64,000 bases of DNA from Metapseudomonas resinovorans DSM 21078 (GTDB lineage: Bacteria > Pseudomonadota > Gammaproteobacteria > Pseudomonadales > Pseudomonadaceae), in the NCBI RefSeq assembly GCF_000423545.1, contig NZ_AUIE01000001.1, forward strand, positions 310,001 to 374,000. Direction: 5' to 3'. Made by a program: the position numbers and the translations under genes. Shown in pieces: positions 16,489 to 25,931 of this stretch (position 1 is the stretch's first letter; each line of letters starts with the position of its first letter). The notes beneath the pieces were generated by a model, which was given only the letters and a program-made list of their open reading frames with translations, had not been told where the DNA came from and did no database searches.

Positions 16489-17682
16489 ATGGCTTTGACC
16501 GTCAACACGAACATTGCTTCGCTCAACACCCAGCGCAACCTGAACACCTCCTCCCGTGCGCTGGACACTTCCCTGCAACGTCTGTCCACCGGTTCCCGCA
16601 TCAACAGCGCCAAGGACGACGCCGCCGGCCTGCAGATCGCCAACCGTCTGAGCAGCCAGATCAACGGCCTCGGCGTTGCGGTGAAGAACTCCAACGACGG
16701 TATCTCCATGGCGCAGACCGCTGAAGGCGCCCTGCAACAGTCCACCAGCATCCTGCAGCGTATGCGTGACCTGGCCCTGCAATCGTCCAACGGTTCCAAC
16801 AGCACCGAAGAACGCAAGGCCCTGAACGACGAAGTGACCGAGCTGAAGAAAGAGCTGGATCGTATTTCCAACACCACCACCTTCGGTGGTCGCAAACTCC
16901 TCGATGGCACCTTCGGCACCACCACCTTCCAGGTGGGCAGCGCCGCCAACGAAACCATCAGCGTCAAGATCGACGAGATGAGCACCGAGTCCCTGGAAGC
17001 TACCTTCAGTTCCGGTTCCGTCACTTCCGGCTCCGTTGCCACCGCTCCGGCCAGTGCTTCCGGCGCCATTGCCATCTCCGTCACCATGGCCGGCGGCCAG
17101 GCTCGTACCTTCAGCGCCACTTACGCCAGCGGTGCCACCGCTGCCGAGCAGGTGCAGGCCCTGGCTACCGTCATCAACGACGCCAACATCGGCGTAGGTG
17201 CCTTCGTCAACGACTCGGGCGACATCGACCTGGTTTCGTCGCTGACCTCCGGCTCCGCCGAAGGCAACATCCAGAACCTGACCTTCGCTTCGGGCGCCAG
17301 CGTCGCAGCTGCCGAAACCGCTGCCGGTACCGGTGCTAACCTGGCCATCTCCTCCGTGACCGATGACAACCAGGTGAAGGACATCGACCTGACAGAGGTG
17401 AAGTCTTCCCAGGAAGCTGTGATCATCATCGACCAGGCCATCCAGTCCATCGACGCCCAGCGCGCCAGCCTCGGTGCTGTGCAGAACCGCTTCGAGAACA
17501 CCATCTCGAACCTGCAGAACATCGGTGAGAACGTATCGGCCGCCCGCGGTCGTATCCAGGACACCGACTTCGCAGCAGAAACGGCTAACCTGACCAAGAA
17601 CCAGATCCTGCAACAGGCAGGTACCTCGATCCTGGCCCAGGCCAACCAGCTGCCGCAGGCGGTCCTCAGCCTCCTGGGCTAA
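16489..17682 (+). CDS. fliC: Flagellin, filament subunit
   Basis: The 397-residue flagellin begins with the conserved [19 protein letters not shown] and ends with the D0 helix [15 protein letters not shown]-terminal (1-140) and C-terminal (about 300-397) flagellin domains are intact. The central part (about 165-290) is a short variable D2/D3 region rich in Ser, Thr, Ala and Gly, the part that carries O-linked glycans in other pseudomonads. Length is like the a-type flagellin of P. aeruginosa rather than the longer b-type. The ATG at 16489 follows CGGAGG by eight bases. It has its own sigma-28 promoter and a terminator-like hairpin after the stop. Export is by the flagellar system with FliS as the expected chaperone; there is no signal peptide. 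Confidence 0.96.
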   Translation: MALTVNTNIASLNTQRNLNTSSRALDTSLQRLSTGSRINSAKDDAAGLQIANRLSSQINGLGVAVKNSNDGISMAQTAEGALQQSTSILQRMRDLALQSSNGSNSTEERKALNDEVTELKKELDRISNTTTFGGRKLLDGTFGTTTFQVGSAANETISVKIDEMSTESLEATFSSGSVTSGSVATAPASASGAIAISVTMAGGQARTFSATYASGATAAEQVQALATVINDANIGVGAFVNDSGDIDLVSSLTSGSAEGNIQNLTFASGASVAAAETAAGTGANLAISSVTDDNQVKDIDLTEVKSSQEAVIIIDQAIQSIDAQRASLGAVQNRFENTISNLQNIGENVSAARGRIQDTDFAAETANLTKNQILQQAGTSILAQANQLPQAVLSLLG

Positions 17683-17710
17683 GGCCCGGACGAGGCAAGG
17701 CGTTGAACGC

Positions 17711-17741
17711 GGGGGGAAGTGCTTGGCGCTTCCCCCCTTCT
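17711..17741 (+). terminator. Terminator-like hairpin between fliC and flaG
   Basis: A G-run stem 17711-17722 pairs with 17726-17737 (12 pairs with one G-T wobble) around a three-base TTG loop, followed by TTCTT. It lies 29 bases after the fliC stop. It would cap the abundant fliC message and may let some transcription into flaG. Confidence 0.75.
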
Positions 17742-17763
17742 TGCCATTTGTGAGGTGAGCACA

Positions 17764-18126
17764 ATGGATATCGGAATAGTCAACCTGACGGGGAAGGGCG
17801 TGAATGCCACTCCGGCCGGCAATGCGCAGGTTCGCGGGCCAGCGGAGAAGGAAAGCCCCGAGAAGGTTTCCGAGCAGGCACGGAAAAAGTCCGAGGCCGA
17901 AGAGCGCGAGCCGGTAGAAGCCGCCGCCTCCAGCATCCAGGAGTTCGTCCAGAGCATTCGCCGCAACCTGAACTTTGACGTTGACGACAGCAGTGGCCGG
18001 GTCGTGGTGCAGGTGACCGATTCGGAATCGGGTGAGGTCATTCGCCAGATTCCTTCGGAGGATGCGCTGAAACTGGCGGAAAGCTTGTCGGAAATGCGCA
18101 GCCTGCTGTTCAAGGCCGAGGCCTGA
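17764..18126 (+). CDS. flaG: FlaG family flagellar protein
   Basis: The protein (120 residues) has a charged, low-complexity N-terminal half and a C-terminal FlaG domain (about 60-118) with RRNLNFDVDDSSGRVVVQVTD and EVIRQIPSEDALKLAE. FlaG affects filament length in several bacteria; the mechanism is not fixed. A strong ribosome site GAGGTGAG lies four bases before the ATG. It sits between fliC and fliD as in P. aeruginosa. Confidence 0.9.
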   Translation: MDIGIVNLTGKGVNATPAGNAQVRGPAEKESPEKVSEQARKKSEAEEREPVEAAASSIQEFVQSIRRNLNFDVDDSSGRVVVQVTDSESGEVIRQIPSEDALKLAESLSEMRSLLFKAEA

Positions 18127-18153
18127 TACATCGGCTGGTACTTGCGTGCGACA

Positions 18154-18169
18154 TGGCACGTTTCTTGAC
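18154..18169 (+). promoter_or_regulatory. Candidate sigma-54 promoter of fliD
   Basis: TGGCACG-TTTC-TTGAC has a perfect -24 element and correct spacing, but the -12 GC is GA. It lies about 55 bases before fliD, whose operon is known to be RpoN/FleQ-dependent in P. aeruginosa. The mismatch at an otherwise invariant base makes this weaker than the other sigma-54 sites in the window. Confidence 0.5.
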
Positions 18170-18222
18170 TGCCTTATCGAACATTGCAGCAGGCGTCAGA
18201 CGATTGGCGAGGTAACGGAAAA

Positions 18223-19665
18223 ATGGCTGGCATAACCGGACTCGGTTCGAACATCGACATCGACAGCATCGTGAAGGCCCTTGTGGACGCCGAAAGAGCG
18301 CCCAAGGAAGCCCAGCTGACCCGAGTGGAAAAGACCGCTACATCGAAGTTCTCCGCGGTCGGCCAGCTTAAGAGTGCCATTAGCGAGTTCCAGACCGCGC
18401 TGAAGGACCTCAACTCCAGCGACCTGTTCGCCAAGCGCTCGGCCAAGTCCAGCAACACCGACCTGGCGACCGTTACCGCCACCAATAAAGCGAGTTCGGG
18501 GACCTATCAGGTCACCGTTGAGAAACTTGCTACCGCCAGCAAGGTCGGCACCGCCACCTTCGCCAAGAACGCCACCGCAGCCGCAGCCGGTACGCTCACC
18601 GTCAAGCTCGGACCCAGTGATCGCGGCGTTGACGTGCAGGTCGCTGCTGGCGCCACTCTTTCCGAGATACGTGACAGCCTGAATACCGCGCTCAAGGACA
18701 AGGGCGTCAGCGCCAACATCGTCAGCAACCCGGCGGATGGCTCATCGCGCCTGGTGCTCAGTTCCAATACCACGGGCGCGGGCAAGGATATCTATGTCCA
18801 GGCCTCTGCCGGACTCGAAGCCTTCCGCATCGGCAACTTCGCCGACAACGATCCGACTTCCAGCCCCACCGGTGCCCTGACCGCGCTGGACGGAAACAAT
18901 GCCGCTAGCAGTGGCTACATCTCTCAGGCCCAGGATGCGGAATTCACGATCGACGGCCTGAGCCTGCGCAGCGCCAGCAATACAGTGTCCGACGCGATTT
19001 CCGACGTCACCCTCAACCTGGTCAGTGCTGAGCCCGGCAAAAAGTTCAAGGTAACGGTCGAGCAGGACACCGCGACCGTGAAGGGCAACATCAAGAAGTT
19101 CGTCGATGCCTATAACAAGCTGATGGGGGTGACCAAGACGCTGACGTCGGTGACCTCGGTCGGTGAGGACAAGGCTCCCGTGACTGGCGCCCTCGTGGGC
19201 GATGCCACGGTGCGCTCGGTGGTGTCCACCGTGCGCAACGAACTGGTGAATCCGTCGGGTCAGAAGGATGGCATCTCCTTGCTGTCCGACCTGGGTATAA
19301 CCACCCAGAAGGACGGTACGCTGAAGATTGAAGACTCGAAACTCGACAAGGTCCTCAGCACCCAGTACGAGGCCGTCGCTGGTTTCTTCACTGGCGAGAA
19401 CGGGCTGACTGCTCGCATGAATTCGAAGCTGGACGCCTATACCGGGACAGGGGGCATCCTCGCCAAGCGCCAGGACGGCCTGCAGGACACCCTCGATTCG
19501 GTCACGGACCAGCGCACCAAGCTCAACCAGCGAATCGAACAGGTCCAGAAGCGCCTGTACGCCCAGTACAACGCCATGGACTCCCTGATCGCCAGCCTGA
19601 CCCAGACCAGTGACCGGCTGAGCCAGGCGCTTTCCAACCTTCCCGGCGTAGTCAAGCAGAGCTAA
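18223..19665 (+). CDS. fliD: Filament cap protein FliD (HAP2)
   Basis: The 480-residue protein is the distal filament cap that inserts flagellin; in P. aeruginosa it is also a mucin adhesin. The N-terminus MAGITGLGSNIDIDSIVKALVDAER is the FliD signature, and the C-terminal coiled-coil region RTKLNQRIEQVQKRLYAQYNAMD is intact. A TTG at 18184 would extend it, but ATG 18223 matches the family start, with GAGG ten bases upstream. fliS begins three bases after the stop. Confidence 0.95.
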   Translation: MAGITGLGSNIDIDSIVKALVDAERAPKEAQLTRVEKTATSKFSAVGQLKSAISEFQTALKDLNSSDLFAKRSAKSSNTDLATVTATNKASSGTYQVTVEKLATASKVGTATFAKNATAAAAGTLTVKLGPSDRGVDVQVAAGATLSEIRDSLNTALKDKGVSANIVSNPADGSSRLVLSSNTTGAGKDIYVQASAGLEAFRIGNFADNDPTSSPTGALTALDGNNAASSGYISQAQDAEFTIDGLSLRSASNTVSDAISDVTLNLVSAEPGKKFKVTVEQDTATVKGNIKKFVDAYNKLMGVTKTLTSVTSVGEDKAPVTGALVGDATVRSVVSTVRNELVNPSGQKDGISLLSDLGITTQKDGTLKIEDSKLDKVLSTQYEAVAGFFTGENGLTARMNSKLDAYTGTGGILAKRQDGLQDTLDSVTDQRTKLNQRIEQVQKRLYAQYNAMDSLIASLTQTSDRLSQALSNLPGVVKQS

Positions 19666-19668
19666 GTA

Positions 19669-20067
19669 ATGGCCAATCCAATCGATACCTACAAGCAGGT
19701 CAAGACCAGCCAGGAAGTTACTCCCTACCGTGCGGTGCAGCTGCTGCTGGATGGCGCGCTGGAGCGCCTGTCCCTTGCTCGTCACGGCCTGGAGACCGGT
19801 AATCCGGAAGTGCGTGGCATGGCGGTCGGCTCGACCCTCAGCATCATCGGTGTGCTCCAGGCCAGCCTGGACAAGCAGCTCGGTGGCGAGATCGCCGAGA
19901 ATCTCGATGCCCTCTACGACTACATGACCCGTCGCCTGTCTCGCGTCGCGCTGGACAGCTCGCCGCGTCCCATTGACGAGGTCGAGACGCTTCTGCTGGA
20001 GATCAAGCAGGCGTGGGATTCCATCGGTCCGGAAGTGGAAGCACCGGTCGCTGCGGAAATTTCCTGA
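19669..20067 (+). CDS. fliS: FliS-family flagellar chaperone, first paralogue
   Basis: The protein (132 residues) is a small helical FliS family member, with [19 protein letters not shown], and [13 protein letters not shown] typical of the C-terminal helices. FliS binds the C-terminus of flagellin in the cytosol and prevents early polymerisation. It follows fliD by three bases, so it belongs to the fliD transcript. A second, more canonical FliS is encoded next. The two share the NLDALY-YM motif but differ widely elsewhere, so they may serve different clients. P. aeruginosa also has a fliS/fliS' arrangement after fliD; which copy corresponds to which cannot be fixed here. Confidence 0.85.
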   Translation: MANPIDTYKQVKTSQEVTPYRAVQLLLDGALERLSLARHGLETGNPEVRGMAVGSTLSIIGVLQASLDKQLGGEIAENLDALYDYMTRRLSRVALDSSPRPIDEVETLLLEIKQAWDSIGPEVEAPVAAEIS

Positions 20068-20086
20068 TATCCGCAAAGCTGCGGGC

Positions 20087-20113
20087 TAAAGCTCTCGCGG
20101 GTGCTGCCGATAC
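20087..20113 (+). promoter_or_regulatory. Sigma-28 (FliA)-type promoter between the two fliS genes
   Basis: TAAAGCTC-N11-GCCGATAC has the same -10 octamer and same 11-base spacer as the strong fliC site, and its -35 differs from that site by one base. It lies 38 bases before the second fliS ATG. The match is too complete to be easily explained by chance in GC-rich DNA. Confidence 0.75.
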
Positions 20114-20151
20114 ATTAGGTATCCAAGCCCGACACACGAGCGAGAGCGAAC

Positions 20152-20532
20152 ATGAACGCGATGGCGGCCCTCAAGCAGTACCAGTCCGTGAACACCCAGG
20201 CCCAGGCCGTGGATGCCAGCCCCCATCGGCTGATCCAGATGCTCATGGAAGGCGGCCTGACGCGCCTCGCCCAAGCCCGTGGCGCCATCGAGCGTGGTCA
20301 GCTGGCGCAAAAAGGCGAGCTGATCGGCAAGGCAATCGCTATCATTGGCGGTCTGCGTGATGGCCTGAACTTCGAGCAGGGCGGCGATATCGCGGCCAAC
20401 CTCGATGCACTCTACGAGTACATGGTGTCCCGCCTGCTCGAAGCGAACCTGAAAAGCGACGCTGCGCTGGTGGATGAAGTAGCAGGGTTGTTGCGTAACG
20501 TGAAAACCGGATGGGATGGCATCGCCCAGTGA
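20152..20532 (+). CDS. fliS: FliS flagellin chaperone, second paralogue
   Basis: The 126-residue protein matches canonical Pseudomonas FliS: MNAMAALKQYQSVN at the start, ASPHRLIQMLMEGGLTRLAQARGAI, then EQGGDIAANLDALYEYMVSRLLEANLKSD. It would bind the flagellin C-terminal helix in the cytosol. It is separated from the first paralogue by 84 bases that carry a sigma-28-type promoter, so it can be made together with flagellin late in assembly. Confidence 0.92.
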   Translation: MNAMAALKQYQSVNTQAQAVDASPHRLIQMLMEGGLTRLAQARGAIERGQLAQKGELIGKAIAIIGGLRDGLNFEQGGDIAANLDALYEYMVSRLLEANLKSDAALVDEVAGLLRNVKTGWDGIAQ

Positions 20533-20560
20533 TGCCGTCCGGGTTGGCAGGAGAATTCCA

Positions 20561-20857
20561 ATGAATGCATCAGTCCAGCGTCTTGAAGCAACCGGCAGCG
20601 CTCTGCGTGATGCGCTGGCTCGTCAGGACTGGGCAGCCATCGGTGAGCTGGACCAGCTCTGCCGTCAGGTGGTCGATGACGCCATGGTCGATGCGGTGGA
20701 TGATGTCGAGGCGCTCGGCAGTCGCCTGCAAGAACTGCTTGGCCTTTATCGCGAGCTGGTTTCCATCTGTCAGTCGGAGCAGCAACGTATTGCGGGTGAG
20801 CTGGTCCAGCTCAATCAGGCCCAACAGGGCGCCAAGGTCTACAAGCTGTTCGGCTGA
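20561..20857 (+). CDS. FliT-like flagellar chaperone (fleP position)
   Basis: The protein (98 residues) is small, acidic and helical, with LRDALARQDWAAIGELDQLCRQVVDD in two predicted helices. It resembles FliT-type chaperones, which bind FliD and export components. Its place after the fliS genes and before fleQ is that of P. aeruginosa fleP. The ATG at 20561 follows AGGAG; an in-frame start at 20516 lies inside the previous gene. Function is by family and position. Confidence 0.7.
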   Translation: MNASVQRLEATGSALRDALARQDWAAIGELDQLCRQVVDDAMVDAVDDVEALGSRLQELLGLYRELVSICQSEQQRIAGELVQLNQAQQGAKVYKLFG

Positions 20858-20951
20858 TGGCGCTGCGATTCCCATCTGCCACTAGTTCGATACTGCTCCG
20901 ACAACCGCTTAGCCATTCCGTCGGCTGAACCAAAAAAAGCACGCCATAAAA

Positions 20952-20980
20952 TTGACTCGGCAAGGGTTTTTCACTTTACT
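20952..20980 (+). promoter_or_regulatory. Putative sigma-70 promoter of fleQ
   Basis: TTGACT and TTTACT are separated by 17 bases in the 218-base gap between the fliT-like gene and fleQ. This gap is A/T-rich compared with its surroundings. fleQ of P. aeruginosa is transcribed by sigma-70 rather than RpoN, which fits. I see no clear terminator in the gap. Confidence 0.6.
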
Positions 20981-21075
20981 AGTGGCCAATTGCCGGTCGA
21001 TCCTCCTTTCGAGATGCACCGTCTGCCCATGCGCCGTGGAAAACGGCGTTCAGCCCTAAAAGCAAGAACCAGACA

Positions 21076-22548
<1,473 letters not shown>

Positions 22549-22590
22549 TTCCGCTTTTTCCAAGTCGTTGTTTTTAAAGGATTAAATTTT

Positions 22591-22606
22591 AGGCACGGGT
22601 ATTGCT
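22591..22606 (+). promoter_or_regulatory. Sigma-54 promoter of fleSR
   Basis: AGGCACG-GGTA-TTGCT has GG at 22592-22593 and GC at 22604-22605 with the exact ten-base gap, differing from consensus only at the first base. It is 53 bases before the fleS ATG. fleSR is a known FleQ/RpoN target in P. aeruginosa. Confidence 0.85.
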
Positions 22607-22620
22607 ATATCTCCCTCGAC

Positions 22621-22640
22621 CGACCGTCTGCTGACGGTCG
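22621..22640 (+). other. Stem-loop at the predicted 5' end of the fleS message
   Basis: CGACCGTC (22621-22628) pairs perfectly with GACGGTCG (22633-22640) around the loop TGCT. The sigma-54 start would fall near 22617, so the hairpin would begin within a few bases of the RNA 5' end, just before the ribosome site. A role in message stability is possible. Confidence 0.5.
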
Positions 22641-22658
22641 ATGGAGCGAGAGAAGAGC

Positions 22659-23864
22659 ATGAGCCACGCCGTTACGCCCGCACAGAATCCGGAAACCGCC
22701 CCCGTCGAACAGGCCAGTCGCGCGGGTCTTGAACAAGCCTTTGCGCTGTTCAACCAGATGTCGACCCAGCTCAGCGAGTCCTACAGCCTGTTGGAAGCGC
22801 GGGTCACCGAGCTGAAGGGCCAATTGGCCCTGGTCAGTGCCCAGCGCATGCAGGAGCTGGCGGAAAAGGAGCGGCTCGCCAACCGCCTGCAGAGCCTGTT
22901 GGACCTGCTACCCGGCGGCGTCATCGTGATCGATGGGCAGGGCGTGGTGCGCGAAGCCAATCCCGTGGCGCGCAACCTGCTCGGCCAACCCCTGGTGGGC
23001 ATGCTCTGGCGCGAAGTGATCGCGCGTAACTTCGCCCCGCGCGAAGACGATGGCCATGAAATCTCCCTCAAGGATGGACGCCGTCTTTCCATTGCCACCC
23101 GCTCCCTGAATGCCGAGCCTGGCCAACTGGTTCTGCTCACCGACCTGACGGAAACCCGTCGCCTGCAGGATCAGCTTTCCCGCCACGAACGCCTTTCTGC
23201 CCTGGGGCGCATGGTCGCCTCCCTGGCTCACCAGATCCGCACGCCGCTGTCTGCGGCCTTGCTCTATGCCAGTCACCTGACCCAGCAGGTGCTGCCAACG
23301 GATCAGCAGCAGCGCTTTGCTGGTCGTCTCAAGGAGCGGCTGCATGAGTTGGAGCACCAGGTTCGCGACATGCTGGTGTTCGCCCGTGGCGAGCTGCCGC
23401 TACCGGACCGCCTGGCGCCGTCGGCGCTGTTCTCCGCCCTGCGCGCGTCGGCCGAGTCCCATGTGCAAGGCAAGGACGTGCGTTGGCAGTGCGACCTCGC
23501 CGAGGGCGAACTGCTGTGTAATCGCGACACCCTGGTCGGTGCGATGCTCAACCTGATCGAGAACGCCAACCAGGCCGCCGGTCGCGAACTGCGCCTCAAG
23601 GTCCACCTCTACCGGCGCGGTGGCGATCTGCACCTGACCATCAGTGACAACGGCCCCGGTATCGACGCCGCCACCCTGGCGCGCCTGGGCGAACCCTTCT
23701 TCACCACCAAGACCACCGGCACCGGACTCGGGCTGGCCGTGGTCAAGGCGGTGGCGCGTGCCCACCAGGGCGAGCTGCGGCTGCGCTCGCGTCCCGGTCG
23801 CGGTACTTGCGCCACCCTGGTCCTGCCGCTGATTCCCGCGGCACATTCGGTTTTTCAGGAGTAA
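22659..23864 (+). CDS. fleS: FleS sensor histidine kinase
   Basis: The 401-residue protein is cytosolic with no membrane segment. It has an N-terminal coiled region, a PAS-like domain (about 70-165), a HisKA domain with the phosphorylated histidine at about H191 in SLAHQIRTPLSA, and a HATPase domain with NLIENANQAAG, SDNGPGID and GTGLGLAVV. FleS phosphorylates FleR, which activates late hook and rod genes with RpoN. I chose ATG 22659 over 22641 because an AGAGAAG site lies a few bases upstream of it and none precedes 22641. fleR follows after six bases. Confidence 0.94.
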   Translation: MSHAVTPAQNPETAPVEQASRAGLEQAFALFNQMSTQLSESYSLLEARVTELKGQLALVSAQRMQELAEKERLANRLQSLLDLLPGGVIVIDGQGVVREANPVARNLLGQPLVGMLWREVIARNFAPREDDGHEISLKDGRRLSIATRSLNAEPGQLVLLTDLTETRRLQDQLSRHERLSALGRMVASLAHQIRTPLSAALLYASHLTQQVLPTDQQQRFAGRLKERLHELEHQVRDMLVFARGELPLPDRLAPSALFSALRASAESHVQGKDVRWQCDLAEGELLCNRDTLVGAMLNLIENANQAAGRELRLKVHLYRRGGDLHLTISDNGPGIDAATLARLGEPFFTTKTTGTGLGLAVVKAVARAHQGELRLRSRPGRGTCATLVLPLIPAAHSVFQE

Positions 23865-23870
23865 AGGACG

Positions 23871-25286
23871 ATGACTGCCAAAATTCTGCTGGTCGAAGAC
23901 GACCGCGCCCTGCGTGAAGCCCTGGCGGACACCTTGCTGATCGGCGGCTACGACTACCGTGCGGTGGACTGCGCCGAGGCTGCCCTGGTGGCGCTGGGTG
24001 AGGAGTCCTTCGGGCTGATGGTCAGCGACGTCAACATGCCCGGCATGGACGGCCACCAACTTCTGGCCATCGTCCGTCAGCGCTACCCGCAGTTGCCGGT
24101 GTTGCTGATGACCGCCTTCGGCGCCGTGGAGCGCGCGGTGGATGCCATGCGCCAGGGCGCCGCCGATTACCTGGTGAAACCCTTCGAACCCAATACCCTG
24201 TTGGATCTTGTGGCGCGGCATGCCTTGGGGCGTGTGAGTCAGGCCATCAGCGACGGCCCCGTAGCCCTGGAGCCAGCCAGCCGCCAGTTGCTCGAACTGG
24301 CCGCGCGCGTGGCACGCAGCGATTCCACTGTGCTGATCTCGGGTGAGTCCGGCACCGGCAAGGAGGTGTTGGCGCAGTACATCCACCAGCAGTCCACCCG
24401 GGCCAACGGTCCCTTCATCGCCATCAACTGTGCAGCCATTCCGGACAACATGCTGGAAGCCACCCTGTTCGGTCATGAGAAGGGCGCCTTCACCGGTGCC
24501 ATCGCCAGCGCGCCGGGCAAGTTCGAACTGGCAGACGGCGGCACCATCCTACTTGATGAAATTTCCGAAATGCCGCTGGGCCTGCAGGCCAAGTTGCTGC
24601 GTGTACTGCAGGAGCGTGAGGTGGAGCGAGTGGGCGCGCGCCGGCCGATCAGCCTGGATATCCGCGTGCTCGCCACCACTAACCGTGACCTCGCCGGCGA
24701 AGTGGCGGCTGGGCGTTTCCGGGAAGACCTTTACTACCGTCTTTCCGTGTTCCCCCTGGCTTGGCGCCCGCTGCGGGAGCGTCCGGCGGACATTCTGCCG
24801 CTGGCCGAGCGTCTGCTGGCCAAGCACGTCAAAAAAATGAATCACTCCGCCGTGCGCTTCTCCAGCGAAGCCCGGGAAGCGCTGCTGGCCCACGCTTGGC
24901 CGGGCAACGTGCGCGAGTTGGACAACGCCGTGCAGCGCGCGCTGATCCTGCAGCAGGGAGGGGTGGTGCAGCCTCACGACCTGTGCCTGACCGCCCCCAT
25001 CGGCATGGCTATTGCGCCCGCCGCGCCGGCAGTCGCTCCGGTCACTGTTTCTGCGCCCGTGGTGCCGTTGCCGGTGGCTGCCGCGCCCGCCGAAGCGCCC
25101 AGTGCCCTGGGGGATGACCTGCGCCGCCACGAGTTCCAGATGATCATCGACACCCTGCGTTCCGAACGCGGCCGTCGCAAGGAAGCCGCCGAACGCCTGG
25201 GCATCAGCCCACGCACCCTGCGCTACAAGCTCGCGCAGATGCGCGATGCCGGCATGGACGTCGAGGCTTACCTCTACGCCAGTTGA
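23871..25286 (+). CDS. fleR: FleR, sigma-54-dependent response regulator
   Basis: The protein (471 residues) has a receiver domain with phosphoacceptor D53 in [11 protein letters not shown], an AAA+ domain with GESGTGKE and GAFTGA, an Ala/Pro/Val-rich linker (about 385-410) and a Fis-type helix-turn-helix with [14 protein letters not shown]. FleR with RpoN activates class III flagellar genes such as the hook operons. It is cotranscribed with fleS, six bases away. Confidence 0.95.
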   Translation: MTAKILLVEDDRALREALADTLLIGGYDYRAVDCAEAALVALGEESFGLMVSDVNMPGMDGHQLLAIVRQRYPQLPVLLMTAFGAVERAVDAMRQGAADYLVKPFEPNTLLDLVARHALGRVSQAISDGPVALEPASRQLLELAARVARSDSTVLISGESGTGKEVLAQYIHQQSTRANGPFIAINCAAIPDNMLEATLFGHEKGAFTGAIASAPGKFELADGGTILLDEISEMPLGLQAKLLRVLQEREVERVGARRPISLDIRVLATTNRDLAGEVAAGRFREDLYYRLSVFPLAWRPLRERPADILPLAERLLAKHVKKMNHSAVRFSSEAREALLAHAWPGNVRELDNAVQRALILQQGGVVQPHDLCLTAPIGMAIAPAAPAVAPVTVSAPVVPLPVAAAPAEAPSALGDDLRRHEFQMIIDTLRSERGRRKEAAERLGISPRTLRYKLAQMRDAGMDVEAYLYAS

Positions 25287-25359
25287 CGGCGGAAGTCAGC
25301 TCTCGTCGGAAGAGGTGGATGGCATTCCGCGAGCGAGGCGAAACCCATCATCCCGAACC

Positions 25360-25390
25360 GATGGGTTTCGCAGGCTCTACCCATCCTACG
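25360..25390 (+). repeat. Dispersed palindromic element, copy 1
   Basis: This 31-base unit begins GATGGGTTTCGC and ends CTCTACCCATCCTACG. A 32-base copy that differs by one inserted base and a few changes in the loop lies at 31336-31367. The ends can pair (GATGGGT with ACCCATC). Intergenic elements of this look are common in Pseudomonas and may act as terminators. Confidence 0.7.
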
Positions 25391-25511
25391 TTTGAAGCTA
25401 TCCTGCGGCGCTTTTCCATCCACCAGCGGCGCGATGCCGGGGGGCGAATGGTGGATCGGTGAAGCGTGATCCACCCTTGCGGCTTCCCCGTAACACCCGT
25501 TCCTGAGCTTT

Positions 25512-25527
25512 TGGCACCCTTGTTGCA
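25512..25527 (+). promoter_or_regulatory. Sigma-54 promoter of fliEFGHIJ
   Basis: TGGCACC-CTTG-TTGCA is an almost perfect RpoN site with GG at 25513-25514 and GC at 25525-25526, ten bases apart. It lies 58 bases before fliE, whose operon is a known FleQ/RpoN target in P. aeruginosa. Confidence 0.88.
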
Positions 25528-25584
25528 GATACCCCTTTATCGGACCGCGTAGCGTCAAAAAATCGCGGCAGTTGGAGGAATGTG

Positions 25585-25917
25585 ATGAGCCAGGGTGTTG
25601 AATTCAATCGCCTGATGTTGGAAATGCGCTCCATGCAGATGGACGCGATGGCCCGTGCCAAGCCTGCCCCCGTGGCAGCGCCGGAGGCCGGAGCGCCGAG
25701 TTTTGCCGACATGCTCGGCCAGGCGGTCAACAAGGTCGCGGATACCCAGAAGGTCTCCACCGAAATGGCCACCGCGTTCGAGGTCGGGCAGAAGGGCGTT
25801 GACCTCACTGACGTCATGATCGCGTCGCAGAAGGCCAGCGTTTCCTTCGAGGCTATGACCCAGGTGCGGAACAAGCTGGTCCAGGCCTACCAAGACATCA
25901 TGCAGATGCCGGTTTGA
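25585..25917 (+). CDS. fliE: FliE, MS-ring/rod junction protein
   Basis: The 110-residue protein is exported early and links the MS ring to the proximal rod. The family C-terminal region is clear: [44 protein letters not shown] and [20 protein letters not shown] 25585 is five bases after GGAGGA; a GTG one codon upstream is less likely. It is the first gene of the operon and fliF follows after 14 bases. Confidence 0.95.
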   Translation: MSQGVEFNRLMLEMRSMQMDAMARAKPAPVAAPEAGAPSFADMLGQAVNKVADTQKVSTEMATAFEVGQKGVDLTDVMIASQKASVSFEAMTQVRNKLVQAYQDIMQMPV

Positions 25918-25931
25918 GGACGGATTGAGAA

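Larger units (their letters stand above)
25287..25584 (+). other. fleR-fliE gap (298 bases): repeats and a sigma-54 promoter
   Basis: No gene is visible. The gap holds an inverted repeat CGAAACCCATC / GATGGGTTTCG (25339-25349 and 25360-25370), one copy of a 31-base element shared with the fliJ downstream gap (25360-25390), a second inverted repeat GGTGGATC / GATCCACC (25450-25457 and 25468-25475) and the sigma-54 promoter of fliE near its right end. Confidence 0.75.

Noticed and set aside
20858-20950. Terminator between the FliT-like gene and fleQ
   Set aside because: Only a five-pair stem (CCGAC/GTCGG) with a long loop is present, and the A-run lies some bases beyond it.
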